Positions 8,393 through 18,069 of a stretch of 64,000 nucleotides of DNA are shown here, in pieces. The number at the start of each line of letters is the position of its first letter. Position 1 is the first letter of the stretch. The notes below the pieces were generated by a model. The model made no database searches. It was not told the DNA's origin and worked only from the letters and a program-made list of their open reading frames with translations. Position numbers and translations under genes: made by a program. This stretch comes from Hyphomicrobium sulfonivorans (GTDB taxonomy: Bacteria > Pseudomonadota > Alphaproteobacteria > Rhizobiales > Hyphomicrobiaceae), in the NCBI RefSeq assembly GCF_013306565.1, contig NZ_PZPO01000007.1, forward strand, positions 54,027-118,026, read 5' to 3'.

Positions 8393-8860
8393 TTACCGAA
8401 ATGTTAGGGGTGGAGTGCCGGTCTTCAAGTCCCCTGCCGGAAATGGGGTATTTGATACTGCCGCAACCGGCTCTGCTACCGAACCTAGGTTAACGTAGGC
8501 CCGCCGCAGGTGACGGAAGAATGCCAGGTTGAGGGCAACGATTAACGAAACGATCCCGGCCAGAAGGCCGATGGCCAATCCCTGCGGGATCGGGCGGGGT
8601 CCGGACGACATAGCCTGCTGAGGAACAGGGATTGCGGTCGCGACAACCGCGGCCGCAATCAGTGAGTTGTCGTCCAGGGAGAATTTCATGAGGTCGCCCG
8701 TGCTGGGCGCCGCCGCCAGCAGCCCGGAGAGGCTGTATTGATGTTGCCGATCGTGATTGTAGGTGGCGACTGCGAAGGCGAGGGTGGCAAATAGTACAAG
8801 GCCGAAGCCAATGTCGGCCACGGTGCGCCCCAAAAGTCTGAACGTTCCAGCTCCGGACAT
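8393..8860 (-). CDS. Hypothetical two-span membrane protein
   Basis: The product has 155 residues with membrane spans at about residues 15-32 and 92-112. The stretch between them (roughly 60 residues) should lie in the periplasm if the N-terminus is inside. The C-terminal 40 residues are soluble and end PPLTFR. I do not recognise a family. It lies 122 bases upstream of the sortase-like gene on the same strand, so the two may be transcribed together and work at the membrane. Confidence 0.65.
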   Translation of the reverse strand: MSGAGTFRLLGRTVADIGFGLVLFATLAFAVATYNHDRQHQYSLSGLLAAAPSTGDLMKFSLDDNSLIAAAVVATAIPVPQQAMSSGPRPIPQGLAIGLLAGIVSLIVALNLAFFRHLRRAYVNLGSVAEPVAAVSNTPFPAGDLKTGTPPLTFR

Positions 8861-10400
<1,540 letters not shown>

Positions 10401-10489
10401 GATCGCTTTTCTATCGTATTGCGATGCGGCCGAGGTTGCACACTGCCAGATGGATATTGGGCGAGGTTTGAAGGGGACGGGGCGAGGCA

Positions 10490-10639
10490 ATGGACAAGAA
10501 ATGTTCCGCCGCGCCCCGGCTCGATCGCTCCAGCGGGGCGAAGGCCGCTCCTAAGTGCTCATCCTGCTGGTTCTGGCGCGCCGGTCTTTTGCTTGCTCTC
10601 GTCGCTCTTGCAGTGAGCTGGGTTGTCGGCAAGCTGTGA
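10490..10639 (+). CDS. Putative small single-span membrane protein (49 residues)
   Basis: From the ATG at 10490 the frame reads MDKKCSAAPRLDRSSGAKAA, then a Cys-rich KCSSCWFWRAG and a 16-residue hydrophobic helix, ending VVGKL at a TGA. A cytoplasmic basic head and one membrane span are the expected layout. GGGGCGAGG upstream could serve as ribosome-binding site but the spacing is short. No family is recognised, so this is a candidate only. Confidence 0.42.
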   Translation: MDKKCSAAPRLDRSSGAKAAPKCSSCWFWRAGLLLALVALAVSWVVGKL

Positions 10640-10688
10640 CGGGCACGCCCATTGCCACTCACTGGGCGCGCTTCAAACAGCGGATATT

Positions 10689-10720
10689 AAAAAACGGCGC
10701 GTCCCTGCGGATGCGCCGTT
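10689..10720 (-). terminator. Rho-independent terminator (minus strand)
   Basis: AACGGCGC (10693-10700) pairs with GCGCCGTT (10713-10720) over a 12-base loop. Read on the minus strand the stem is followed by a run of six T. It lies about 70 bases past the stop of the small minus-strand gene at 10789 and supports that gene. Confidence 0.75.
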
Positions 10721-10788
10721 GCCATTTTCACCTTCGTCACTTCCCAGCGTCACACCGTCATGACGACCGGGTTTGTGCAATGCACACG

Positions 10789-11025
10789 TTAGGCGGCGGC
10801 GCCCCGGTGTCCAACGAGATCGACCGTAAGAGCGCGAAGCCATAGACGACGCAGCGAACGCTGGGTGCTGGCCAGCAAGCTGCGCTGCGTTGCTGGCACC
10901 ACAACAAGTGCAGTTGAAGGTACACGGGCAACCTTTGCCTGTGTGCGGTTCAGATCATCGGTTGCCATGTCTTCAGCGGCCATTGCGTATCCCGCCGCGT
11001 GGGCTGCAGACATCAGCGATTTCAT
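10789..11025 (-). CDS. Small hypothetical protein
   Basis: The product has about 78 residues from the ATG at 11025 (an ATG six codons earlier, at 11043, is the alternative). It is basic in its C-terminal half (RSLLASTQRSLRRLWLRAL) and has no clear membrane span. A good terminator follows on this strand, which is the main reason for calling it a gene. No family is recognised. Confidence 0.5.
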   Translation of the reverse strand: MKSLMSAAHAAGYAMAAEDMATDDLNRTQAKVARVPSTALVVVPATQRSLLASTQRSLRRLWLRALTVDLVGHRGAAA

Positions 11026-11043
11026 ACCCATCGCACGCCTCAT

Positions 11044-11401
11044 TCCGACTTCAGCTTCGACACGTTTAACGCGTGTCGCTCAGATCCGGTTCATTTCGAT
11101 AATAAACTATCGAACCGATATATTTATAATGGCCCAAATATCGGGCAGAGCAAGCAATTTCGGTTGTGCTGATGCGAATGAAAACGCATTCAGTTTTTCG
11201 CGCTGCAAGCGCTGCATTGCAAAAACATGACTGTCATCCGTCAACGTTTTTCGACGCTGGATGAAACCGAGGCGCCCGCTATCCAAGGCTTGCGCTGGCG
11301 ACAACGAAGGATCAACATCGAGTTCTGTCGCGCTCCTCCGAGAGGCGCGAGGCGTGCGGCCGAGAGCGGTTGCGTGCGCCTCCAACCGAAGGAGGAAGCG
11401 A
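11044..11401. other. Intergenic stretch before the EF-G-like gene
   Basis: This 358-base stretch includes an AT-rich patch at about 11095-11135 that could hold promoter elements for the divergent neighbours. Open frames that run through it into the EF-G-like gene have no ribosome-binding site and low protein likeness. Nothing else was seen. Confidence 0.4.
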
Positions 11402-13489
11402 ATGGCACAGTCCGAAGTTTCCAGTCGTGGCGGTGTGGCCAACGGTCATGCGAAATCGCATGGTGAAGCTGGCACCCGCTGCATCGCATTGATCGGCCCC
11501 TACCTCAGCGGCAAGACGTCCCTTCTGGAAGCGATATTGGCGCGAACCGGAGCCATCCCACGCGCCGGAAGCGTCACGGCGCAGACGTCGGTCGGTGATG
11601 GCAGTCCGGAGGCGCGCGAACATGGAATGAGCGTGTCGCTGAATGTCGCTGACACCACTTTCCTCGGTGACAGTTTCACATTTCTCGATTGCCCCGGATC
11701 AGTTGAGTTTCAGCACGAAGGCTGCGCTGCGCTGACAGTGTGCGACGCGGCCGTTGTCGTTTGCGAGGCTGACGTACGGCGCGTTCCGGCGCTTCAGATC
11801 ATCATGAAGCAGCTCGAGGATCGCGGCATTCCGCACTTTCTGTTTCTCAATAAAATCGATGAGACGACAGTTCCGCTGCGTGATCTCATTCCCATGCTGC
11901 AGCCTGCCAGTACGAGGCCGTTGGTGTTGCGGCAGATTCCGATCTGGGAAAACGGCGCGGTGAACGGCTTTGTCGATCTGGCTTCCGAACGCGCGTTTGT
12001 CTATCGGGTCGATGCGCCCTCTGAGATCGTGGAGTTGCCGGCCACTATGAGCGAGCGCGAACAGCAGGCGCGTTTTCAGATGCTGGAGCAGCTTGCTGAT
12101 CACGATGATGAGTTGATGGAGCAGTTGCTGTCCGATGTTCCGACGTCGCGCGATCGCGTATTCACCGATCTGACGCAGGAATTCCGCGACGGTGTAATTT
12201 GTCCGGTTTTCCTTGGATCGGCGAAGGATCAGCATGGCATTTTCCGGTTGCTGAAAGCGTTGCGCCACGAGGTGCCCGACGTTGCGACCACTGCGCAGCG
12301 GCTTGGAATTGGAGACGCGACGTCCGCAGCTCACGTTTTCAAGACGCTGCACACGCAGCACGGCGGCAAGCTGTCCGTGGCCCGCGTGTTAAAGGGCGAG
12401 TTTGCCGATGGCACCGTGGTGACGGGGCCTGATGGCAGCGACCGCATCGCCGGTGTGTTTTCGATGCGCGGTGAAGAGGCAGTGAAGCGCGGCGCCGCTT
12501 CAGCTGGCGATACGGTGGCGTTCGGCCGCCTGGAGAGCGTGCAAACCGGTCAGACGATCGGTGCTGACAGGATTGCCGGTGCGCAGGTGGCCAGTTCAGT
12601 TGCACCGGAAGCCGTGTTTGCGGTCGGCTTGGGTTTGAAGGACCGCAAGGACGAAGTGAAGCTTACCGCCGCGCTTGCAAAACTGCAGGAAGAAGATCCG
12701 TCGCTCGTCGTCGAGAGCAACGGTGACACGCATCAGATGTTGCTGTTGGGGCAGGGTGAGATGCACTTGCGCGTGACGCTGGAACGGCTGCAGCGCAAGT
12801 ATGGCATCGCGGTCGAACGTCAGCAGCGGCAAATTCCTTACAAGGAGACGATCCGCGTCGCCACGCAGGTGCGCGGCAGGCACAAGAAGCAGTCAGGCGG
12901 TCATGGTCAGTTCGGTGATGTGGTGCTGGAAATATCACCGCTGCCGCGGGGCACTGGCTTCGCATTCACGGAAAAGATCACCGGCGGTGTCGTCCCGCGC
13001 CAGTTCATTCCTTCAGTGGAGATCGGCGTGAAGGATTACCTGCAGCATGGTCCGTTGGGTTTCCCGGTGGTCGATGTCGCGGTCACGCTGCTCGACGGCT
13101 CGTACCATTCAGTTGATTCTTCCGATATGGCTTTCAGGCAGGCCGCGCGACTGGGCATGGACGAGGGCTTGCCAAGGTGCACGCCGGTGTTGCTCGAGCC
13201 GGTGATGGCGGTGAACATCACGGTGCCCAACGAGGCGACGGCGCGCGTCAATGGCATAATCTCACAACGGCGCGGCCAGATACTCGGTTTCGACAGTCGC
13301 GAAGGCTGGACCGGCTGGGATGTCGTGCAGGCGCAGATGCCGGCGTCTGAAATGGAGGGATTGATTGTCGATCTGCGCTCGGCAACGTCGGGCGTCGGCA
13401 CCTACACGGCCCGTTTCGATCACATGGCGGAGTTGACCGGCAGGCTGGCCGATCAGGTGCTGGCGCATCAGCGGAGCGTGGCAGCATAG
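11402..13489 (+). CDS. Elongation factor G-like GTPase (EF-G paralogue)
   Basis: The product has 695 residues from an ATG preceded by GGAGGA at ideal spacing; the open frame extends 47 codons upstream without support. The G domain has G1 GPYLSGKT (residues 32-39) and G4 NKID (150-153). G3, normally DTPGH, reads DCPGS, so the histidine that positions the hydrolytic water is Ser100. Switch I reads EHGMSVSL in place of the usual RGITI. Domains II to V follow in order; KKQSGGHGQFGDV marks domain IV. Canonical EF-G drives ribosome translocation. This paralogue class is common in Hyphomicrobiales in addition to a true fusA next to tufA; its role is not established. It stands alone here, away from ribosomal genes. 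Confidence 0.9.
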   Translation: MAQSEVSSRGGVANGHAKSHGEAGTRCIALIGPYLSGKTSLLEAILARTGAIPRAGSVTAQTSVGDGSPEAREHGMSVSLNVADTTFLGDSFTFLDCPGSVEFQHEGCAALTVCDAAVVVCEADVRRVPALQIIMKQLEDRGIPHFLFLNKIDETTVPLRDLIPMLQPASTRPLVLRQIPIWENGAVNGFVDLASERAFVYRVDAPSEIVELPATMSEREQQARFQMLEQLADHDDELMEQLLSDVPTSRDRVFTDLTQEFRDGVICPVFLGSAKDQHGIFRLLKALRHEVPDVATTAQRLGIGDATSAAHVFKTLHTQHGGKLSVARVLKGEFADGTVVTGPDGSDRIAGVFSMRGEEAVKRGAASAGDTVAFGRLESVQTGQTIGADRIAGAQVASSVAPEAVFAVGLGLKDRKDEVKLTAALAKLQEEDPSLVVESNGDTHQMLLLGQGEMHLRVTLERLQRKYGIAVERQQRQIPYKETIRVATQVRGRHKKQSGGHGQFGDVVLEISPLPRGTGFAFTEKITGGVVPRQFIPSVEIGVKDYLQHGPLGFPVVDVAVTLLDGSYHSVDSSDMAFRQAARLGMDEGLPRCTPVLLEPVMAVNITVPNEATARVNGIISQRRGQILGFDSREGWTGWDVVQAQMPASEMEGLIVDLRSATSGVGTYTARFDHMAELTGRLADQVLAHQRSVAA

Positions 13490-13559
13490 GGCAGGTGCCA
13501 AAACAGACGGTGTCGGAGCGCGCGGCATTGGTGGTTGCGCTCCGGCGCTGATACGCGAG

Positions 13560-13595
13560 CGGAAAATCGGTTCCCACTTTTCCGGAAGCACTCTA
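13560..13595 (-). repeat. Interspersed palindromic repeat, copy 1 (partial)
   Basis: On the minus strand these 36 bases read CTAGAGTGCTTCCGGAAAAG, then TGGGAACCGATTTTCCG. The core TTCCGGAAAA/TTTTCCG is an imperfect palindrome. It matches the first third of the longer repeats at 20512-20614 and 27631-27734. Confidence 0.75.
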
Positions 13596-13712
13596 GAACG
13601 CACAATCCCCTCTTGACCGGATGATCATCGGCGAGCATCTCGGACACCGATCCGCGCACGTTGCCATTTGCGCGTAACTCCATGTCGCCATGGCATGGAA
13701 CAGGAGATGTTG

Positions 13713-14102
13713 GTGCAGGCATATTTTTGGGTAGCTTTGGGCAGTGCGCTGGGCGGCATGGCGCGTTTCTGGCTGACCGGCGTAGGCGCGAGGTTGTTCG
13801 GCGAGACGTTTCCGTGGGGCACGCTGCTGATCAACATCATCGGTTCGTTTGTGATCGGACTGTTCGTTGCGATGACGGTGCCGGAAGGGCGCTTCGTCGT
13901 TGAGCCGGATTTTCGCGCTTTCGTTACGGTGGGGCTGTGCGGCGGCTTCACGACGTTTTCCGCTTTCAGTCTGCAGACCATGGTGCTGATGCAGGAGGGC
14001 CAGTGGCTGGCAGCGGGCGGCTACATCGCCGCTTCGGTGCTGTTGTGCCTGCTCGCTGTCTGGGCCGGCTACGCAATTGCCATGCAACTTAACCCGCTAT
14101 AG
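13713..14102 (+). CDS. crcB: Fluoride efflux channel CrcB/Fluc
   Basis: The product has about 129 residues from a GTG at 13713, with AGGAG six bases upstream. In-frame ATGs at 13695 and 13707 are less well placed. Family signatures are GSALGGMARFW near the start, PWGTLLINIIGSFVIGLF (the conserved Asn in the pore), and GLCGGFTTFSAFSLQ, whose Thr-Thr-Phe-Ser stretch lines the fluoride path. Four membrane spans are evident. Dual-topology dimers export fluoride passively. I looked for a fluoride riboswitch in the leader and did not find one. The carotenoid oxygenase gene begins about 60 bases downstream. Confidence 0.92.
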   Translation: MQAYFWVALGSALGGMARFWLTGVGARLFGETFPWGTLLINIIGSFVIGLFVAMTVPEGRFVVEPDFRAFVTVGLCGGFTTFSAFSLQTMVLMQEGQWLAAGGYIAASVLLCLLAVWAGYAIAMQLNPL

Positions 14103-14160
14103 TGCGCCTGTTTCGCACGGTTTTGAGCATTCCTTTGCCTTTGTGTGTCAGGGTTGCCGC

Positions 14161-15609
14161 ATGGCTGGCTCAGATCGCACATCATTTGTTCGCGGATTTT
14201 CCGATCTCGATGTCGAGACGAACGTCCCGCGGCTGCCCGTAAAGGGAGCATTCCCGCCGTGGCTGCGCGGCACTCTGCTGCGAACAGGGCCAGCGAAATT
14301 CGACATTGGCGGCACAAGCGTCAATCATTGGTTTGATGGTCTGGCGATGCTGCATCGTTTCAGCTTCGCCGATGGCGAGGTCGCCTATTCCAATCGTTTT
14401 TTGCGCTCAGATACTTTCCAGCGCTCAATGGATCGGGGCGGCCTGGCCGACGGCGGCTTTGCAACCGACCCGTGCCGCACGTTGTTCCAACGCGTGGCTT
14501 CGGTGTTCTCGCCGCGGTTCACTGACAACGGCAACGTCAACATTGACAGTTTCGGCGGCGAGCCGGTGGCGTTGACCGAAACACTGCTGCCGGTGCGGTT
14601 TGATCCTGAAACGCTGGCGGTGCTTGGCCATCATCCGATGAGCGCCGAAGTGGGCGGCATGATTTCGATCGCTCATCCCCATCACGATGCAACGCGCCAG
14701 TGCCGCTACAGCTACGTGGTCGAGTTTGGCCGTCGATCGCAGTATCGCCTGTTCGCCATCCCCGATGATGGTTCGGCACAGCGCGTGGTGGCGACGATGG
14801 AGGTCGATAAGCCGTCCTACATGCACTCGTTCGCGATGACCGAGCGGTATCTGATCTTGACGGAATTTCCGTTGGTGGTCGATCCACTGCGCATGATGCT
14901 GAACCTGTCGCCGTTCATCCGCAACTATCGTTGGCTGCCGGAGCGCGGGCTGCGCTTCCACGTATTCGAGAAGGACAGCGGACGCCATGTTGTTTCGCAT
15001 ACGACTGAAGCCGCGTTCGCGTTCCATCACATCAATGCGTTTGAAGCCGATGGTGAGCTAAAGATCGATGCGGTTGTCTATCCGGACGCTGCCATCATCG
15101 ATCAGCTTTATCTCTCGCGACTGCGTGCAGGCGAGCCGGTGACTGCAACCGGCCAGCCAACGCGATTCACGGTGCCGCTGGCGGATCATGGAACTGTCAC
15201 AGCCGCATCACTTGCAAGTGGCATGCTAGAACTGCCCCGCATCGATTATGGCCGCTGTGCGGGCAAGCCTTACCGTTATGTCTGGGGCAATGGCCGTACG
15301 CCCGATGGCCTTTTTCTCGACAGCATTGTTCGCGTCGATCTGGAAACCGGTGCGGTGGCGCGCTGGTTCGTGGACGGGTGCTACCCCGGCGAGCCGGTAT
15401 TTGTTCCGCGTCCGGGAAGCACCGACGAAGGCGACGGCGTCATAATTTCAGTCGTGCTTGATGCACACCGAGGAACATCATTTTTGCAAATCATGGATTC
15501 AATATCGCTTTCCGATATAGCGCGCGCACAATGCCCGCACACAATTCCGTTCGGGTTACACGGTTGTTACTATCCGCGCGCTGAAGAAGGGCGTATGGCT
15601 CGAATGTGA
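14161..15609 (+). CDS. Carotenoid oxygenase (carotenoid cleavage dioxygenase family)
   Basis: The product has 482 residues from the ATG at 14161; a longer frame from 14077 overlaps crcB and looks unlike the family. The four iron-binding histidines of the seven-bladed propeller can be placed: in SIAHPHHD (His172 or 174), SYMHSF (His222), FAFHHINAFE (His289/290), and PFGLHG (His467). GTLLRTGPAKFDIGG and NHWFDGLAMLHRF are the expected N-terminal blades. It should cleave a carotenoid or apocarotenoid double bond with oxygen; which one, and whether the product is retinal, cannot be told. No carotenoid synthesis genes or rhodopsin are nearby. Confidence 0.9.
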   Translation: MAGSDRTSFVRGFSDLDVETNVPRLPVKGAFPPWLRGTLLRTGPAKFDIGGTSVNHWFDGLAMLHRFSFADGEVAYSNRFLRSDTFQRSMDRGGLADGGFATDPCRTLFQRVASVFSPRFTDNGNVNIDSFGGEPVALTETLLPVRFDPETLAVLGHHPMSAEVGGMISIAHPHHDATRQCRYSYVVEFGRRSQYRLFAIPDDGSAQRVVATMEVDKPSYMHSFAMTERYLILTEFPLVVDPLRMMLNLSPFIRNYRWLPERGLRFHVFEKDSGRHVVSHTTEAAFAFHHINAFEADGELKIDAVVYPDAAIIDQLYLSRLRAGEPVTATGQPTRFTVPLADHGTVTAASLASGMLELPRIDYGRCAGKPYRYVWGNGRTPDGLFLDSIVRVDLETGAVARWFVDGCYPGEPVFVPRPGSTDEGDGVIISVVLDAHRGTSFLQIMDSISLSDIARAQCPHTIPFGLHGCYYPRAEEGRMARM

Positions 15610-15766
15610 GCCAGCGTCGCGAATGAACCGGGGGTCATACTGCCTTTAAAGAGGCATTTTGTATACCGCTTTGATTTGTGCGGTGTTACAAACCGCATGT
15701 TCGCGACGAAGAGCTCTCATTCAGGGGAGGCTGTGCTGGGGTGCAGCCAAGTGATGGAGCCATACG

Positions 15767-16729
15767 ATGAGTGCTTTTCGGGTGCTGGGTGCGGGCGTTG
15801 CGGCGCTGGCGCTGCTGGGGAATGCTGCTGTAGCGGAGCCGGCTACGGGCGAACAACTCGTTGATGTTTTGAACAAAATATTCGGCGCGCACGAAAAAAC
15901 GCGCGCTTCTCACGCCAAGGGCATTTGCGTCAAAGGAGACTTCAAGCCGACAACCGATGCCGCAATGCTCAGCAAGGCGCCGCAGTTTTCTGCGCCTGTG
16001 CCGCTCATCGGCCGGTATTCCCTCGGCGGCGGCAATCCTGCTGCATCGGACGGCCAGAAAGATAACGTCCGGGCCATCGCGCTGCATTTCAATTTGCCGG
16101 ACGGCAGCGTCAGCGATCTGCTGATGATCACCGCGCCTGTGTTCCCGGCCAAAAATCCGGATCAGTTTCTTGAGCTGCTGACGGCTGTCGCGTCTAAGGA
16201 CAAAGAGAAAGTTGCGGCCTACTTCGCGGCAAATCCGGAATCGACAGGGCAGAAGAAATATCTGATGGCGCGGCAGGTGCCGGCCAGCTACGCGACGGCC
16301 GATTACTTCGGCGTGCACACCTTCTATCTCACCAACAGTGATGGGCAGCGCCAGGCGGTGAAATGGAAGGCCGTGCCGGTTGGCGGCTTTGTCGGGCTTG
16401 ACGATGAAGCAGCGGAAAAGAGCGGCACAGATTTCTATCGCAAGGAGCTGGAGCAGCGGCTTGCGAAGGGCGCCGCCAGCTATGAACTCTTTGCAGTTAT
16501 CGGGCAGCCAGGCGATCAGGACGACGATCCGACCGCGGAATGGCCCGCCGACCGCAAGAGCGTGAAGATGGGCACGATTACGATCAGCGGGCTTGAGCCG
16601 GCAGCAACGTGCGATGCGGGCGTGTTTGATCCCAACGTTGTGGCTGATGGCATTGAACCATCGCCTAACGATAAGATTCTGCCGATGCGGACTGAAAGCT
16701 ATGCGGTGTCATTCGGACGCCGTCAGTAG
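15767..16729 (+). CDS. Exported catalase-related peroxidase
   Basis: The product has 320 residues with a signal peptide, MSAFRVLGAGVAALALLG and an AVA cleavage site near residue 23. The mature part is a catalase fold of the short type: ASHAKG places the distal His at 49, and NPDQFLELL, ADYFGVHTFYLTNSDG and WPADRKSVKMG follow as in the catalase-related peroxidase (SrpA-like) family. It is too short to be a full catalase. It should use heme to break down peroxides in the periplasm. MsrB, a repair enzyme for oxidised methionine, is the convergent neighbour; that pairing may be chance. Confidence 0.9.
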   Translation: MSAFRVLGAGVAALALLGNAAVAEPATGEQLVDVLNKIFGAHEKTRASHAKGICVKGDFKPTTDAAMLSKAPQFSAPVPLIGRYSLGGGNPAASDGQKDNVRAIALHFNLPDGSVSDLLMITAPVFPAKNPDQFLELLTAVASKDKEKVAAYFAANPESTGQKKYLMARQVPASYATADYFGVHTFYLTNSDGQRQAVKWKAVPVGGFVGLDDEAAEKSGTDFYRKELEQRLAKGAASYELFAVIGQPGDQDDDPTAEWPADRKSVKMGTITISGLEPAATCDAGVFDPNVVADGIEPSPNDKILPMRTESYAVSFGRRQ

Positions 16730-16753
16730 AAAATCCCGAATGAAACAACGGCG

Positions 16754-16779
16754 GGCTCGGCAGTATGCGCTGCCGGGCC
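16754..16779. terminator. Hairpin between convergent genes
   Basis: GGCTCGGCAG (16754-16763) and CTGCCGGGCC (16770-16779) form a 10-bp stem with one G-T pair and a 6-base loop. It lies between the convergent peroxidase and msrB genes and could terminate transcription from both sides, although neither side has a long T run. Confidence 0.55.
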
Positions 16780-16784
16780 TATGC

Positions 16785-17213
16785 CTATTCCGTATCGGGG
16801 GTCGATCCAGCCGGGATGAACTTCAGCGCGACACCGTTGATGCAGAAGCGCAGTCCGGTAGGTGCAGGACCGTCGCGGAACACATGTCCAAGATGGCCAC
16901 CGCAGCGGCGGCAATGGATCTCGGTGCGCACCATGAAGTAACGGCGGTCTACGCTGTCGCCGACGGCGTTGCCGAGCGGGCGATAAAAGCTGGGCCAGCC
17001 GCAGCCGGCATTAAACTTCGTCTCGGACGCAAACAGCGGATGCCCGCATCCGGCGCACTGGTAAGTGCCTTCATCGTAGTTGGCGTCGAGCGGGCTTGTG
17101 CCGGCGCGTTCGGTGCCATGTTCGCGCAGAATGCGGAACTGCTCCGGGTCAAGCTCGCGCCGCCATTCCTCCGGCGTTTTCTCGATTTCGAATTTGGATT
17201 TCGATTTTGTCAC
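16785..17213 (-). CDS. msrB: Peptide-methionine (R)-S-oxide reductase MsrB
   Basis: The product has 142 residues from a GTG at 17213. Zinc is held by Cys53/Cys56 (CAGC) and Cys101/Cys104 (CRRC). The catalytic Cys is in RFCINGVALKF (Cys124), and GCGWPSFY and HLGHVF are the other family motifs. It reduces methionine-R-sulfoxide in proteins, recycled by thioredoxin. There is no signal peptide, so it works in the cytoplasm. The frame is open upstream of the GTG but overlaps sfsA and is not protein-like. It lies 64 bases downstream of sfsA on the same strand. Confidence 0.93.
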   Translation of the reverse strand: MTKSKSKFEIEKTPEEWRRELDPEQFRILREHGTERAGTSPLDANYDEGTYQCAGCGHPLFASETKFNAGCGWPSFYRPLGNAVGDSVDRRYFMVRTEIHCRRCGGHLGHVFRDGPAPTGLRFCINGVALKFIPAGSTPDTE

Positions 17214-17277
17214 GCTGCATCCGTTTGCGTGCTGGAGAATTTCTGTTCGCGTAGCGCCGTGGCCGAAGCCGAATCTC

Positions 17278-17994
17278 TTAATCCATGAAAGGGACGAGAC
17301 GGTCCAGCACGATTTCCTCAGTCGAAAGCCTGCAGTTGTAGGCGACAGCTTCCACACCCGCCGCCGTAGCGTTGCGGAATGCTTCGGCATAGGCGGGATC
17401 AAACTCGGCGCAGATCGAAAAGCGCTGCGCGTCAGCGCGCTGGATCAGATACAGCATGACGGCGCGGTGTCCTTGCGCGACCATTGCCGACAATTCGCGC
17501 AGATGCTTGGCGCCGCGCGCCGTCGTGCAGTCGGGAAACTCCGCGTGCCCAGAAGTTCGCATGAGGTGGACATTCTTCACCTCAACGTAGCACAGGCCCT
17601 TCGCGTCATCCTCGAGTAGAAAATCGATGCGGCTTTTTTCGTCACCGTACTTCACTTCAGGCCGGATTTTTCCATAGCCGCTCAGGGGCTCGATGGTGTC
17701 ATTTGCCAGCGCCTCCGCAACGAGCCGATTGGGATGCATGGGATTGATGCCGACCAGCGTCGGTCCATCGCCCAGATCGTTTTCAATCATCTCCCAGGTG
17801 TGGGGATATTTGCGCGTTGCAGCATCGCTGCGAGACAGCCACACGAATGAGCCGGGCGCCTGCAACCCGAGCAGCGAGCCGGTGTTGGGGCACGCAACGG
17901 TTGCCCGCTCGCCGTCATCGAACACAACATCAGCCAGAAGGCGCTTGTAACGGCGCTCAAGACGGGCGCGGACAAGGGCAGAGGTGAATCGCAT
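17278..17994 (-). CDS. sfsA: SfsA family DNA/RNA nuclease
   Basis: The product has 238 residues, the standard length. CPNTGSLLGL near residue 36, the nuclease motif SRIDFLLEDD with Glu/Lys in YVEVKNVHL (a PD-(D/E)XK arrangement), and FPDCTTARGAKHLREL match the family. The N-terminal OB-like part RYKRLLADVVFDDGE fits too. The protein was first linked to sugar fermentation and is now regarded as a nuclease; its role in the cell is unsettled. It is divergent from the CinA-type gene, with about 75 bases between them, and upstream of msrB. Confidence 0.93.
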   Translation of the reverse strand: MRFTSALVRARLERRYKRLLADVVFDDGERATVACPNTGSLLGLQAPGSFVWLSRSDAATRKYPHTWEMIENDLGDGPTLVGINPMHPNRLVAEALANDTIEPLSGYGKIRPEVKYGDEKSRIDFLLEDDAKGLCYVEVKNVHLMRTSGHAEFPDCTTARGAKHLRELSAMVAQGHRAVMLYLIQRADAQRFSICAEFDPAYAEAFRNATAAGVEAVAYNCRLSTEEIVLDRLVPFMD

Positions 17995-18069
17995 GGGCGC
18001 AGCCTAAATGCTAAGATGGTGCTTCTATCGGCGGCCGGTCGGGCCGATGCAATGCCACGGAGAGAAGCT

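Noticed and set aside
13490..13712. Possible fluoride riboswitch before crcB
   Set aside because: I looked for the conserved GGCGATGG-type core and its paired element and saw neither; the leader holds the interspersed repeat instead.
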